A DNA stretch of 17,701 nucleotides from Candidatus Aminicenantes bacterium RBG_13_64_14 (GCA_001773855.1 MEXZ01000014.1:1-17701), one strand, 5' to 3'; shown: positions 9,966-17,285, numbered from the stretch's first letter. Translations and numbers: made by a program. The notes: generated from the sequence alone by a model not told the origin.

Positions 9966-10458
9966 CGATGTGTTTCCTTCGGGCGACGATGATGGCCCCG
10001 ATGAGGACCGCCAGCAGGAGGACCGATGCGAGCTCGAAGGGGGCCATGTACGAAGCCAGGAGCATCTCGGCCATCTCCTTGAATCTCGTCCCCTCGTCGC
10101 ACGCTGCGGCAACGGGGAACCCGGTCCGCAGGACGAGCGTGACGACCTCTGCGCCCAAGAGAACGGGGACGGCGACGAGGAAGAGCTTCGGGATGAGCTT
10201 CCGCCGCTCGGGGACGATCTCCTTGAGGTTGACGATGATGATGACGAAGATGTAGAGGACGACGATGCCGCCCCCGTAGACGAGGATCTGGATCGCGCCC
10301 AGGTACTCGGCCTGCAGCGTGAAGAACACGCCCGCGGTCGCGAGGACGGTGAAGGCCAGGTAGAGGACGCTGTGCATGACGTTTCTCTGGACGATGACGA
10401 GGACGGCCGCAGCCAGGGCCAGGACGCCGAACAGGGCGAAGACGGCCAGCGTGATCAT
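9952..10458 (-). CDS. nuoJ: NADH-quinone oxidoreductase-like complex I subunit J
   Basis: A 168-residue membrane subunit with five predicted hydrophobic segments, the usual NuoJ length. The start is ATG at 10458 (MITLAVFALFG), overlapping the nuoI TGA in an ATGA arrangement. The conserved part is in the third helix, YLGAIQILVYGGGIVVLYIF. This helix contains the pi-bulge of the E-channel region in characterised complexes. The last helix (ELASVLLLAVLIGAIIVARR) is followed by a short charged tail. The 3' end overlaps nuoK by 14 nt. Confidence 0.94.
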   Translation of the reverse strand: MITLAVFALFGVLALAAAVLVIVQRNVMHSVLYLAFTVLATAGVFFTLQAEYLGAIQILVYGGGIVVLYIFVIIIVNLKEIVPERRKLIPKLFLVAVPVLLGAEVVTLVLRTGFPVAAACDEGTRFKEMAEMLLASYMAPFELASVLLLAVLIGAIIVARRKHIDDPD

Positions 10459-10937
10459 CCGTCCCTCCGGCAGCCGGCGCAGAGGTGTTTCTGGAGGTCG
10501 TCGCCGGCGAGGTACATGTCGGGCAGATGGAAGAGGAGTCCGGACCTGTCCAGGCCCGTCAGGCGGAACTCCCGCGAGAAGCGGATGGCGCTCGTCGGGC
10601 AAACTTCGGCGCAGAAGCCGCAGAAGCTGCAACGTTCGAGCTTCCAGTCGAACTTGACCGGCCGCATGACCTTGGCCCCCTCCTCTCTCATGCCTTCGAT
10701 GTCGAAACAGTTCGTCCCGCAAGCCCGCTGGCAGGCCTTGCAGGCGATGCAGAGGGGCTCCCCCTGGTCGTCCCGGTGGAGCCTGAGGATCCCCCGGAAG
10801 CGCGGCGCCGGCTCCTTGACTTGCTCGGGGTACTGGATGGTCACCTTCCGGCTGAAGTAGCGCCGGAGGGTCACCATGAGACCCTGCAGGATGTCCAGGA
10901 GGAAGGCCATCCTGAGGAAGCGCATGAGCCGGCTCAC
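10455..10937 (-). CDS. nuoI: NADH-quinone oxidoreductase-like complex I subunit I (two [4Fe-4S] ferredoxin subunit)
   Basis: A 160-residue peripheral-arm subunit with two [4Fe-4S] motifs. The first is Cys63, 66, 69, 73 and the second Cys103, 106, 109, 113, corresponding to clusters N6a and N6b. I chose the GTG at 10937, which overlaps the nuoH TGA as GTGA and has GAGG eight bases upstream; an ATG at 10925 is the alternative. The N-terminal LRMAFLLDILQGLMVTLRRYF segment is the amphipathic membrane-associated helix. Two oddities: the fourth cysteine of the first motif is followed by Gly (ACGTNC) rather than the usual Pro, and a further CAGC pair sits four residues before the C-terminus. In a complex without NuoEFG this subunit and NuoB carry all the clusters, so it is a likely entry point for electrons. 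Confidence 0.95.
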   Translation of the reverse strand: MSRLMRFLRMAFLLDILQGLMVTLRRYFSRKVTIQYPEQVKEPAPRFRGILRLHRDDQGEPLCIACKACQRACGTNCFDIEGMREEGAKVMRPVKFDWKLERCSFCGFCAEVCPTSAIRFSREFRLTGLDRSGLLFHLPDMYLAGDDLQKHLCAGCRRDG

Positions 10938-11962
10938 AGGAGGTACCTCACTAAGGCGACGACCAGGAAATTGACGAGCGAGAGCGGGATGAGCCACTTC
11001 CAGACGAGCCGGATGAGCGAGTCGAAACGGTAGCGCGGGAAGGTGGCTCGGATCCAGACGTAGAGATAAAGGAAGAACATGATCTTGACCAGGTACCAGA
11101 TGAACCCGGGCACGACATGGAGGAACGAGAGGGCCTTGACGCTGGGGAACGGCGGGAGCCAGCCGCCGAAAAAGAGGATGACGACGAGCGACGACACCAG
11201 GACCATGTGGGCGTACTCGGCCATGTAGAAATAGGCGAATTTCATGCCCGAATACTCCGTGTGGTATCCGGCGACGAGTTCCGACTCGGCCTCGGGCAGG
11301 TCGAACGGGGCACGGTTGGTCTCAGCCACGGCCGAGATCCAGAAGACGACGAACGACACGGGCATCAAGAATCCATACCAGACCCCTGAGGACTCCTGGC
11401 GGCGTACGATCTCGACGAGGTCCATGGACCGGGCGATAAAAGCGACCGTGAGGACGGTCAGGCCGATCGGGATCTCGTAGCTCAGGACCTGGACAACCGA
11501 GCGGAGGGCCCCCATGAGGGGGTATTTGGAGTTCGAGGCCCAGCCGCCAAAGATGACTCCGAACACCGAGATGGACGACAGGCCCAGGATGATGAGGAGC
11601 CCGACCGGGCTTTCGGCGATCCACAGCGTCAACGTGTAGCTACCGATCCGGATCGGTTCGCCGAGCGGGATAAAGCAAAAAGCGAGCAGGGAGGAGAACA
11701 TGACCAGGACGGGCGAGATGTTGAAGAGGAATTTATCCGCCTGCCGCTGCATGATGTTTTCCTTGAAGAAGAGCTTGACGGCATCGGCGACGGGCTGAAG
11801 GACGCCCTGGAAGCCGACCCGATTCGGTCCCAGCCGGCCTTGCATCAGAGCGACGACGCGCCGCTCGAGCCAGATCATGACGACGACCATGACCATGGGG
11901 TAGAGGATGACGGCGGCGATCTTGCCCACGGGGATGAGAAAATCGGCGACGACCGGCGTCAT
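10934..11962 (-). CDS. nuoH: NADH-quinone oxidoreductase-like complex I subunit H
   Basis: A 342-residue membrane subunit that helps form the quinone chamber at the junction of the two arms. The start is ATG at 11962 (MTPVVADFLIPVGK), overlapping the nuoD TGA by 4 nt. The signatures are MIWLERRVVALMQGRLGPNR near residues 29-48, GWASNSKYPLMGALRS, and AETNRAPFDLPEAESELVAG with the acidic loop lining the quinone cavity. The length and eight hydrophobic segments are normal. The direct ATGA junction with nuoD is the place where nuoE, nuoF and nuoG would stand in a 14-gene operon; nothing is inserted here. Confidence 0.96.
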   Translation of the reverse strand: MTPVVADFLIPVGKIAAVILYPMVMVVVMIWLERRVVALMQGRLGPNRVGFQGVLQPVADAVKLFFKENIMQRQADKFLFNISPVLVMFSSLLAFCFIPLGEPIRIGSYTLTLWIAESPVGLLIILGLSSISVFGVIFGGWASNSKYPLMGALRSVVQVLSYEIPIGLTVLTVAFIARSMDLVEIVRRQESSGVWYGFLMPVSFVVFWISAVAETNRAPFDLPEAESELVAGYHTEYSGMKFAYFYMAEYAHMVLVSSLVVILFFGGWLPPFPSVKALSFLHVVPGFIWYLVKIMFFLYLYVWIRATFPRYRFDSLIRLVWKWLIPLSLVNFLVVALVRYLL

Positions 11963-13053
11963 TTGTCGATTTCTCCGAGGACAATGTCGAGCGACCCGAG
12001 GATGCCGACGACGTCGGAAAAAAGGTTGCCCTTGCACATGTGCTCGAGCGACTGGAGGTTGATGAAAGACGGCGATTTCATCTTGACCCGCTCGGGCTTG
12101 TCCGTGCCGTTGGACTTGACAAAAAAACCCAGGACCCCCTTGGGGGTCTCGATCGTGTGGAATACCTCGCCCGGCGGAACCTTGAGAACCCGCGGCACCT
12201 TGGCCGAAATCTCGCCGGCGGGGAGACCGTCGAGCGCCTGGCGAACGATCCGGATGCTCTGGTAGATCTCCTCCAGCCGGACGAAATAGCGGTCGTAGAC
12301 GTCGCCGTTCCGCCCGAGGGGGACTTCGAAGTCGAACTCGTCATAGGACGAATAAGGGATGTCCTTACGGATGTCCCAGGGGACGCCCGAGGCCCGGAGT
12401 GACGGCCCGGTCAGCCCATAGTCGACGGCGTCGCCGGCCTCGATGACTCCGACGCCTACGGTTCTTCCCTTCCAGATCCGGTTCTCGTCGAGCAGGGTCC
12501 GGATTTCCGCGAGACGCTTGGGAATCCCGTCGATGACCGTGCGGATGCGGGCGACGAGGGCCCCGTCCAGGTCATGGGGCACCCCGCCGATGCGGATGCC
12601 GTGGACGGTCAGGCGGGCCCCGCAGTATTCCTCGAAGATATCGAGAACGTCCTCCCGGGCCTCGAAGCCATAGAGCAGGACGGACATGGCCCCGATGTCG
12701 TTGGCCATGAATCCCAGCCAGGCCAGGTGGGAGGCCAAACGTTGGAGCTCGGCCAGGACGACGCGGATGTGCCGGGCGCGCCGGGGAACCTCGATCCCGG
12801 CCAGCTTCTCCACGGCCAGGACGTAGCCGAGGTTGTTCGACAGGGCCGCGATGTAGTCCAGGCGGTCGGTCAGCGGGACGACCTGGGTATAAGTCAGGTT
12901 TTCCCAGAGCTTTTCCATCCCCCGATGGAGGTAGCCGATGACGGGCACGACGCGGAGAACGACCTCGTTGTCCACGGCCAGCTTCAGCCGGAGGACGCCG
13001 TGGGTGCTGGGGTGCTGGGGCCCCATGTTGAGGTCGATCTCTCTAAATGCCAC
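11959..13053 (-). CDS. nuoD: NADH-quinone oxidoreductase-like complex I subunit D (49-kDa)
   Basis: A 364-residue peripheral-arm subunit related to [NiFe]-hydrogenase large subunits, but without the metal-binding cysteine pairs; it forms much of the quinone site with NuoB. The start is GTG at 13053 ([19 protein letters not shown]), with GGAGGGAGGG just upstream and an 11-nt overlap with nuoC. GPQHPSTHG at 11-19 includes the quinone-contacting histidine loop, and GYLHRGMEKL follows. The C-terminus has VVGILGSLDIVLGEIDK, as in the family. It is separate from NuoC, not a NuoCD fusion. Extension to an ATG further upstream would run through nuoC out of frame and is rejected. Confidence 0.95.
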   Translation of the reverse strand: MAFREIDLNMGPQHPSTHGVLRLKLAVDNEVVLRVVPVIGYLHRGMEKLWENLTYTQVVPLTDRLDYIAALSNNLGYVLAVEKLAGIEVPRRARHIRVVLAELQRLASHLAWLGFMANDIGAMSVLLYGFEAREDVLDIFEEYCGARLTVHGIRIGGVPHDLDGALVARIRTVIDGIPKRLAEIRTLLDENRIWKGRTVGVGVIEAGDAVDYGLTGPSLRASGVPWDIRKDIPYSSYDEFDFEVPLGRNGDVYDRYFVRLEEIYQSIRIVRQALDGLPAGEISAKVPRVLKVPPGEVFHTIETPKGVLGFFVKSNGTDKPERVKMKSPSFINLQSLEHMCKGNLFSDVVGILGSLDIVLGEIDK

Positions 13054-13540
13054 CGTCCCTCCCTCCAAGGGGGAAGTCCTTGCGAAGCGGATGACCTTCG
13101 AACTCGTCCGGCATGTAGATGCGGCGCAGGCCGGGGTGGCCTTCGAAACGGACACCGAACATGTCGAAAGCTTCGCGCTCGGCCCAATCGACGGAGCGGT
13201 AGACGGGGACGGCCGAATCCAGAGCCTCGTTTTCACCGACGTCAACGGCTAGCCGGAGCCGGACGAAGCCGGGGAACCGGTAAAGCTGGTAGAGGACGGT
13301 GAAGCGTTTGCCCCCATCGCCGGAGGAACGGATGTTGTCGAGGACGATGATGTCGTCAAGGGCGTTGAAGCCCATCTCGTCCTTGAGAAAAAAGAGGACG
13401 GCCGCGAGATCCTCCTTCCTGAGACGAACGGCAAGCTCTCCTTTCTCGACGGCGCTCGACAGGACGGCTCCAGGAAATCGTCCGGCCAGAGAATCGGCGG
13501 CCTGCCGGAGCTCGGGGCTGTCAGCGGTTGTGTCGGGCAT
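13043..13540 (-). CDS. nuoC: NADH-quinone oxidoreductase-like complex I subunit C (30-kDa)
   Basis: A 165-residue peripheral-arm subunit. The C-terminal half has the 30-kDa signature: ERVDWAERE-like sequence (here [17 protein letters not shown]), then [20 protein letters not shown] and RKDFPL. The N-terminal half is less conserved, as usual. It supports NuoD and NuoB and carries no cofactor. The ATG at 13540 overlaps nuoB by 20 nt, and the stop TAG (13045-13043) lies inside the first codons of nuoD. Confidence 0.94.
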   Translation of the reverse strand: MPDTTADSPELRQAADSLAGRFPGAVLSSAVEKGELAVRLRKEDLAAVLFFLKDEMGFNALDDIIVLDNIRSSGDGGKRFTVLYQLYRFPGFVRLRLAVDVGENEALDSAVPVYRSVDWAEREAFDMFGVRFEGHPGLRRIYMPDEFEGHPLRKDFPLGGRDGGI

Positions 13541-14024
13541 CGGGGTCGAGGATCTCCTTGGTCGGGTGGCTGCGGGCGATTTTTTCCTGGAGCGTCATCA
13601 GCCCATGGATGAGTCCCTGAGGGGTCGGCGGACAGCCGGCGACGTAGACGTCGACGGGGATGATCTTGTCCACTCCCTGGAGGACCGAATACGTCGGGAA
13701 CGGGCCGCCGCCGATGGCGCAGTTGCCCATGGCCAGGCTCCATTTGGGGTCGGGCATCTGCTCCCAGAGCCGGAGGATGACGGGGGCCATTTTGTTCGTC
13801 ACCGTGCCGGCGACGATGAATAGGTCGGCCTGGCGCGGCGAAGCCCGGAAGAGCTCCATGCCGAAGCGGGCGATGTCGAAGCGGGCGGCGGCCGTGGCGA
13901 TCATCTCGATGGCACAGCAGGCCAGCCCGGAGCCGAATGGCCAGAGCGAGTTTTTCTGGGCCCAGGTGATGAACGTGTCCGCCCGGGCGAGAAGGAAGGG
14001 GACCTTTTCGAGGGACTCAGTCAT
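13521..14024 (-). CDS. nuoB: NADH-quinone oxidoreductase-like complex I subunit B (cluster N2)
   Basis: A 167-residue subunit holding the terminal [4Fe-4S] cluster N2, which passes electrons to quinone. The four ligands are Cys36 and Cys37 (GLACCAIEM), Cys102 (GNCAIGGG) and Cys131 (VAGCPPTP). The start chosen is ATG at 14024 ([10 protein letters not shown]), overlapping the nuoA stop by 8 nt; the frame upstream of it is an out-of-frame shadow of nuoA. Length and motifs are normal for the family. Confidence 0.96.
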   Translation of the reverse strand: MTESLEKVPFLLARADTFITWAQKNSLWPFGSGLACCAIEMIATAAARFDIARFGMELFRASPRQADLFIVAGTVTNKMAPVILRLWEQMPDPKWSLAMGNCAIGGGPFPTYSVLQGVDKIIPVDVYVAGCPPTPQGLIHGLMTLQEKIARSHPTKEILDPDARHNR

Positions 14025-14388
14025 CGATCCTCCGGAACTCCAGGGCGCCGGCCCGCCAAGCGTAGACATAGCCGAAGAGAAGGATAACCAGGAAAATGAC
14101 GACTTCGACGAACCCGAAGAGCCCGAGCTTGTCGTGGACGACGGCCCAGGGGAAGAGGAAGAAGGTCTCGACCTCGAACACGATGAACACAAGGGTCAGG
14201 AGATAGAAGCGGATGGAGGTGGATTCGCGGGCCGTGGGGGTGGCCGGCTCCACGCCGCATTCGTAGGGCTCGCACTTGTCGCCGACGGGGCGGCGGCGGT
14301 AGCGGATGAGGGCGATGAAGCCGAGGAGCCCGACCGAGAAGACGATCGAAATGAGGAAAAACAGAAAGAAATACCAGTAATTTTTCAT
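14017..14388 (-). CDS. nuoA: NADH-quinone oxidoreductase-like complex I subunit A
   Basis: A 123-residue membrane subunit with three helices: residues ~4-28, ~60-83 and ~88-110. It is the first gene of the nuo run. The conserved loop [17 protein letters not shown], with its cysteine and the glutamates in [13 protein letters not shown], is diagnostic. The start is ATG at 14388 ([11 protein letters not shown]). The only purine-rich Shine-Dalgarno-like block (AGGAG) is 19 nt upstream, too far for normal use, and I see no better start in frame. Initiation here may therefore be weak or use a leader structure. A promoter lies about 57-85 nt upstream. Confidence 0.95.
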   Translation of the reverse strand: MKNYWYFFLFFLISIVFSVGLLGFIALIRYRRRPVGDKCEPYECGVEPATPTARESTSIRFYLLTLVFIVFEVETFFLFPWAVVHDKLGLFGFVEVVIFLVILLFGYVYAWRAGALEFRRIDD

Positions 14389-14444
14389 CGTTGACGGCCG
14401 CGGGGCGCTCCTAAATATGCCATATCTCGACGGAAGGAAATAAT

Positions 14445-14473
14445 ATTCTAGCCGAGGCGCCAGTTCTTTTCAA
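14445..14473 (-). promoter_or_regulatory. sigma70-type promoter of the nuo operon
   Basis: On the minus strand there is TTGAAA (14473-14468), a spacer of exactly 17 nt and TAGAAT (14450-14445). Both hexamers differ from consensus by one base, and the spacing is ideal. Transcription would begin near 14438, giving a ~50-nt leader before nuoA. This is the only convincing promoter I see ahead of the nuo run. Confidence 0.6.
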
Positions 14474-14498
14474 TAGAATTCCTATCTTTTATATAGGA
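14473..14498. repeat. Inverted repeat (possible operator) just upstream of the nuo -35 box
   Basis: TCCTAT (14480-14485) and ATAGGA (14493-14498) are perfect inverted arms around a 7-nt AT-rich spacer. The first arm is also half of a second, overlapping near-palindrome, ATAGAATTCCTAT (14473-14485, one mismatch pair), that touches the -35 box. Three similar half-sites next to a promoter are what a dimeric regulator site would look like. No regulator is named by this evidence. Confidence 0.4.
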
Positions 14499-14536
14499 TT
14501 TCCGGGCGCCTCCCGGCGATGCGGCCGGCCGAAGGA

Positions 14537-14566
14537 TTGACAGGACGCTACCAACCCGGATATAAA
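14537..14566 (+). promoter_or_regulatory. Forward sigma70-like promoter, divergent from nuo
   Basis: On the + strand there is TTGACA (14537-14542, perfect -35), an 18-nt spacer and TATAAA (14561-14566, one mismatch to -10). It points to the small ORF region at 14604-14787. Its -10 overlaps the A-tract that would be the T-run of a reverse-strand terminator, so part of the match may have another cause. Confidence 0.4.
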
Positions 14567-14587
14567 AAAGGCTCCCGGTCGGCCGGG
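14564..14587 (-). terminator. Possible intrinsic terminator after the beta-barrel gene
   Basis: Read on the minus strand, CCCGG-CCGA-CCGGG (14587-14574) is followed by AGCC and six T residues (14569-14564). The stem is only 5 bp, with a mismatch before any extension, and it lies about 210 nt beyond the stop at 14794. It would insulate the beta-barrel transcript from the nuo promoter. Confidence 0.3.
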
Positions 14588-14634
14588 GGGAAGGGCAGAT
14601 CTGATGCTCGTCAAAATCATCGTCATCGGCGTTT

Positions 14635-14787
14635 ATGGTGACGAAATTCGGGGCCGTGGCTTCGGCTCTTCTGGGTTTCGGAACTTGTCTCGGCCTTTCG
14701 ATCGCTGGCAGGGCGCCGGCCGAATCGGGGACGATCGGTATGATGGTCTCTTTCTTGCTGAACCCGCTGGCGAGCCGGCTCGGATAG
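14635..14787 (+). CDS. Possible small membrane or secreted protein, 50 residues
   Basis: An ATG at 14635 opens a 50-codon frame ending in TAG at 14785-14787. It has a short basic start (MVTKFG), a hydrophobic segment rich in Ala, Gly and Leu with Cys18 (residues ~5-24), and a second hydrophobic stretch (~34-46, GMMVSFLLNPLA). I recognise no family. It lies downstream of the forward promoter-like sequence. Against it: there is no Shine-Dalgarno sequence before 14635. A better ribosome site (GGGGGGAAGGG) precedes an ATG at 14604 in another frame, whose product starts MLVKIIVIGVYG and then becomes Arg/Ser-rich and unlike a real protein. A one-base frameshift joining the two, a non-coding RNA, or chance are all possible. 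Confidence 0.22.
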   Translation: MVTKFGAVASALLGFGTCLGLSIAGRAPAESGTIGMMVSFLLNPLASRLG

Positions 14788-14793
14788 CCGCCG

Positions 14794-16080
14794 TCAGTAG
14801 CGGAAGATCATCTCGAACTGCAGCCAGTTATAGCTCGAGGCCCCCGGAAAGTAGAAACTCCCCGGGATGAAGCGCTCCCAGATCAGGCGGCCGGTGAAGA
14901 ACTTGCTGATCTTATAGTTCAAGCGGCCCTTGAGGAGCATGCCGCGCGCGTGGCCGGAACCGCCGGGAAACACTCCCGGCTGCGGTTCGATGGCGCCGAT
15001 ACGCTGGCACATCAGAAAACCGTCGGATCGCCGGCCGAAGCCCAGGGAGATGGACCCGTAAAGGGACGTCAGGTTGCTCCAATAAGATGGGCGGCTCTCG
15101 CGGCTGAGCGTGTAGATGTAGCTTTCGCTCCATTTCGGCCAGCGGCTGAAGATAGGGTCCCAGCCTTCGATCTTCTCCGTCCCGGGGCGGTCGCCGCTCA
15201 GGTAAATGCCGCCGAGGACGACCGTCTTGAGGAGAGGCAGTGCGCCTTCGATATCGTAGTCGAGATGGACGATCCCGCCGAAGGCCGAGCGGCCGGCGTC
15301 GCCGGAGGTGCCTGTCTGGACGGCTCCCTCCGCCGTTAGCATGAGAGGACGGAGGAGCGGCACCTGTGCCCGGGCCCCGAAGGTGTCGATTCTCCCCGCG
15401 ACGGGCCAGAGCTCCGTTTCGTCGGTCAGTTTGCGGACGGCATAGGCATCGATCTTTGTTTTTCCAAAAGCCCCAGAATAGTAGAAGGCCAGGGCCTTCT
15501 CGGGCTGTTCGGCCAGGGCCTGGGACCGCCCGTTGATGAGGGGAAGATACCGGTCGGCCGTTTCCTGGGCGTGGAGAAAAAAAATCAGCTTGTGGTTCTC
15601 GTGGAAGTCGGCATCGACACGGAGGGCGTTGAAGTAGTAGGAGCGGGATCCGTCAAGGGGCGTGCCGTCGGCGATGACGAAGCCCTCTCCCAGGTTGATG
15701 TCCTGGCGGCCGGCCGTGATCGTGAACGGCAGGCGGCCGGGGATCGTCCACCGGACATATAGGTTGTCGAAGAAGAGCTCATGTCCGTTGAAGGCCCGGT
15801 CCTTGGGGGCCAGGTAGACGCGGAACTCGTTCGTGATCTTGCCCAGGATCTCGAGGTTCTTCGCCGCCTGCCAGCGTAGGCCGAGGGTCGTCCGGTTCCG
15901 GGTGTAGGCGAAGTTATCGTTGGCCGCGTCGTCGAGGTTGACGGCGTTGTCCCAGGCCTCGAAACGGAACCGTTCGACGAAGATGAGCTTCAGGCGCGGC
16001 GCCGGCTTCTCCTCCCCCAGGACGAAGGGCGAGAGGACGGCCGCCGCGATGAAACACCAGACAACCATTTTTCTCAACAT
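14794..16080 (-). CDS. Outer-membrane beta-barrel protein, alginate-export (AlgE-like) type
   Basis: A 428-residue exported protein. I start at ATG 16080, which has AGGA eight bases upstream; a TTG at 16098 would add six residues. The signal peptide is MLRK followed by a hydrophobic stretch to FVLG, with cleavage probably before EEKPAP. The mature part alternates polar and aromatic residues, as in beta-strands. It contains patterns seen in alginate-export-domain barrels: RFRFEAWDN, AGRQDINLGEGFVIADGTPL and SRSYYFNALRVD. It ends in FRY, and a terminal aromatic residue is normal for BAM-inserted barrels. The substrate is unknown; no alginate genes are nearby, so the family name should not be read as a function. 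The 69-nt gap to the dut stop holds only a weak promoter-like TAAAAT at 16111-16116. Confidence 0.72.
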   Translation of the reverse strand: MLRKMVVWCFIAAAVLSPFVLGEEKPAPRLKLIFVERFRFEAWDNAVNLDDAANDNFAYTRNRTTLGLRWQAAKNLEILGKITNEFRVYLAPKDRAFNGHELFFDNLYVRWTIPGRLPFTITAGRQDINLGEGFVIADGTPLDGSRSYYFNALRVDADFHENHKLIFFLHAQETADRYLPLINGRSQALAEQPEKALAFYYSGAFGKTKIDAYAVRKLTDETELWPVAGRIDTFGARAQVPLLRPLMLTAEGAVQTGTSGDAGRSAFGGIVHLDYDIEGALPLLKTVVLGGIYLSGDRPGTEKIEGWDPIFSRWPKWSESYIYTLSRESRPSYWSNLTSLYGSISLGFGRRSDGFLMCQRIGAIEPQPGVFPGGSGHARGMLLKGRLNYKISKFFTGRLIWERFIPGSFYFPGASSYNWLQFEMIFRY

Positions 16081-16149
16081 GAATCCAATCCTATCCAAAT
16101 AATGGAAGTCATTTTACCACAAGCCGGAGGACAGAGAGAAGGAGGACGG

Positions 16150-16587
16150 TCAGAAGAGCCCGGTCGAACCGAAGCCGTCTTCGCCACGCAAGGTGCCATC
16201 GAGTGCTTCGCACTCGATGACCGATACGGCCGCCACGGGCTGGACGAGCATCTGGGCGACCTTCATGCCCTTCCTGACCGCGAACGGAGCGGCGCCGAGG
16301 TTGATCATGACGACTTGGACCTCGCCCCGGTAGCCGGAGTCGACGACGCCGGCCAGACGGTGGACTCTCTGGAGGGAAATGCCGCTCTTGTCCCAAACGA
16401 GCCCGACGTATCCGGCCGGGACGGCCACTTGGATCCCGGTCGGGACGGCGAAGACCTCACCCGGCGCGAGCTCGCGGTCGACGACGGAGAAGAGGTCCAG
16501 GCCGGCGTCGCCGGAATGGCCGTAGACGGGGAGCTTGGCCTCGGGGTGAATGCGCTTGACTCGGAGTTCCATGGCGTCCCCTTTCAT
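16150..16587 (-). CDS. dut: dUTP diphosphatase (trimeric dUTPase)
   Basis: A 145-residue cytoplasmic enzyme hydrolysing dUTP to dUMP and pyrophosphate, which keeps uracil out of DNA and supplies dTMP synthesis. All five motifs are present: HSGDAGLDL (24-32), DKSGIS (66-71, a variant of the more common RSG form), AGVVDSGYRGEV (79-90) with catalytic Asp83 or adjacent, KVAQMLVQP (109-117) and RGEDGFGSTG (134-143). The start used is ATG 16587, which overlaps the nrdG TGA as ATGA and has AGGA five bases upstream; ATG 16572 with GGGG before it is also possible. It is the last gene of the dNTP operon. Confidence 0.95.
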   Translation of the reverse strand: MKGDAMELRVKRIHPEAKLPVYGHSGDAGLDLFSVVDRELAPGEVFAVPTGIQVAVPAGYVGLVWDKSGISLQRVHRLAGVVDSGYRGEVQVVMINLGAAPFAVRKGMKVAQMLVQPVAAVSVIECEALDGTLRGEDGFGSTGLF

Positions 16588-17285
16588 TCCGGTCCTTCGA
16601 TCCGGACATCCCGGAAGTACGGCTGGGCCGCCGCGACGATGTCCTCGAGCTCGGCCCGGCTGAACGGCTTGACCTCGAGGAAAGCGGGGTCGATCGTCGT
16701 CTGGGGCACGAATTGCTGGATGAGGTAGCTCTTAGCCCCGTCGAGCCACTCGCCGATCTTGACCACGTCCTCTTTCCCCACAAGGCCCGGGACGACCGTC
16801 GTCCGGAAGGTGTGCCGCACGCCCGAGTTCCGCAGGATGTCGGTGCTCCTGACGACGCTCTCGACGTCGACGTTCGAGCGGGTCACCTCGCGATAGCGCT
16901 CGAGGGGGGCCTTGACGTCCATGGCCACCCAGTCAAGGAGCCCGTCGGCGAGAAGCCCCTCCAGGCGCTCCGGGAACGCGCCGTTCGTGTCCAGCTTGAT
17001 GAGAAGGCCGCGCTCCCGGACGACGCGGATGAGGTCCTCGACGTCCTCGTGGAGGAGGGGCTCCCCGCCCGTGAGGCAGACCGCATCGAGCCAGCCTTTG
17101 CGGCCGTCGAGATAGGAAAGGAAGAAGTCGATGGGCATCGTCTGGATCGTCTCCGGCCTCAGGACGAGCTCGGAGTTGTGGCAGTAGGGACAGCGGAAGG
17201 TGCAGCCGCCGAGGAAGACCGTCGAGGAAATATGGCCGGGGAAGTCCCGGCTGGAGAACTTCTCTATCCCCTTGATTTCGACCAC
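16584..17285 (-). CDS. nrdG: Anaerobic ribonucleoside-triphosphate reductase activating protein (radical SAM)
   Basis: A 233-residue radical-SAM activase that would install the glycyl radical on NrdD. The cluster motif is Cys28, Cys32, Cys35 (CTFRCPYC), followed by the SAM-contacting TGGEP (72-76). The extra length over the ~155-residue E. coli NrdG, with a complete half-barrel (KLDTNG, DVKAPLERY), fits the longer NrdG2-type activases. The start is GTG at 17285, with GGAGGAG eight bases upstream. It lies 22 nt inside the end of the redoxin gene. The position directly after the NrdD and redoxin genes supports NrdD as the target rather than pyruvate formate-lyase. Confidence 0.9.
   Translation of the reverse strand: MVEIKGIEKFSSRDFPGHISSTVFLGGCTFRCPYCHNSELVLRPETIQTMPIDFFLSYLDGRKGWLDAVCLTGGEPLLHEDVEDLIRVVRERGLLIKLDTNGAFPERLEGLLADGLLDWVAMDVKAPLERYREVTRSNVDVESVVRSTDILRNSGVRHTFRTTVVPGLVGKEDVVKIGEWLDGAKSYLIQQFVPQTTIDPAFLEVKPFSRAELEDIVAAAQPYFRDVRIEGPE

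Larger units (their letters stand above)
14389..14793. other. 405-nt intergenic control region between nuoA and the beta-barrel gene
   Basis: This is the only long stretch without a firm gene. Unlike its surroundings it has AT-rich patches (14412-14500 and 14555-14570). It holds the nuo promoter, a three-half-site inverted repeat, a forward promoter-like sequence, a small hairpin at 14502-14516 (CCGGG/CCCGG), a possible reverse-strand terminator and a possible small ORF on the + strand. Each is listed separately. Confidence 0.7.

Noticed and set aside
11955..11965. Hidden or degraded nuoE/F/G between nuoD and nuoH
   Set aside because: The stop and start codons overlap by 4 nt, leaving no space. 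No NADH/FMN-binding or NuoG-like sequence occurs elsewhere in the window.
14502..14516. CCGGG/CCCGG hairpin upstream of the nuo promoter
   Set aside because: A 5-bp GC stem with no T-run on either strand. Such stems are frequent by chance at this base composition.
14604..14870. 88-codon + strand frame with a good Shine-Dalgarno sequence
   Set aside because: After MLVKIIVIGVYG the product turns into an Arg/Ser-rich sequence and runs into the antisense end of the beta-barrel gene. It is kept only as an alternative start for the small ORF question.
16081..16149. Terminator or strong promoter between dut and the beta-barrel gene
   Set aside because: No hairpin with a T-run is visible. The only -10-like match (TAAAAT) has a poor -35, so I do not list it as a feature.
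16102..16728. 208-codon + strand frame over dut
   Set aside because: It is antisense to dUTPase, which has all five motifs. The product has no recognisable domain.
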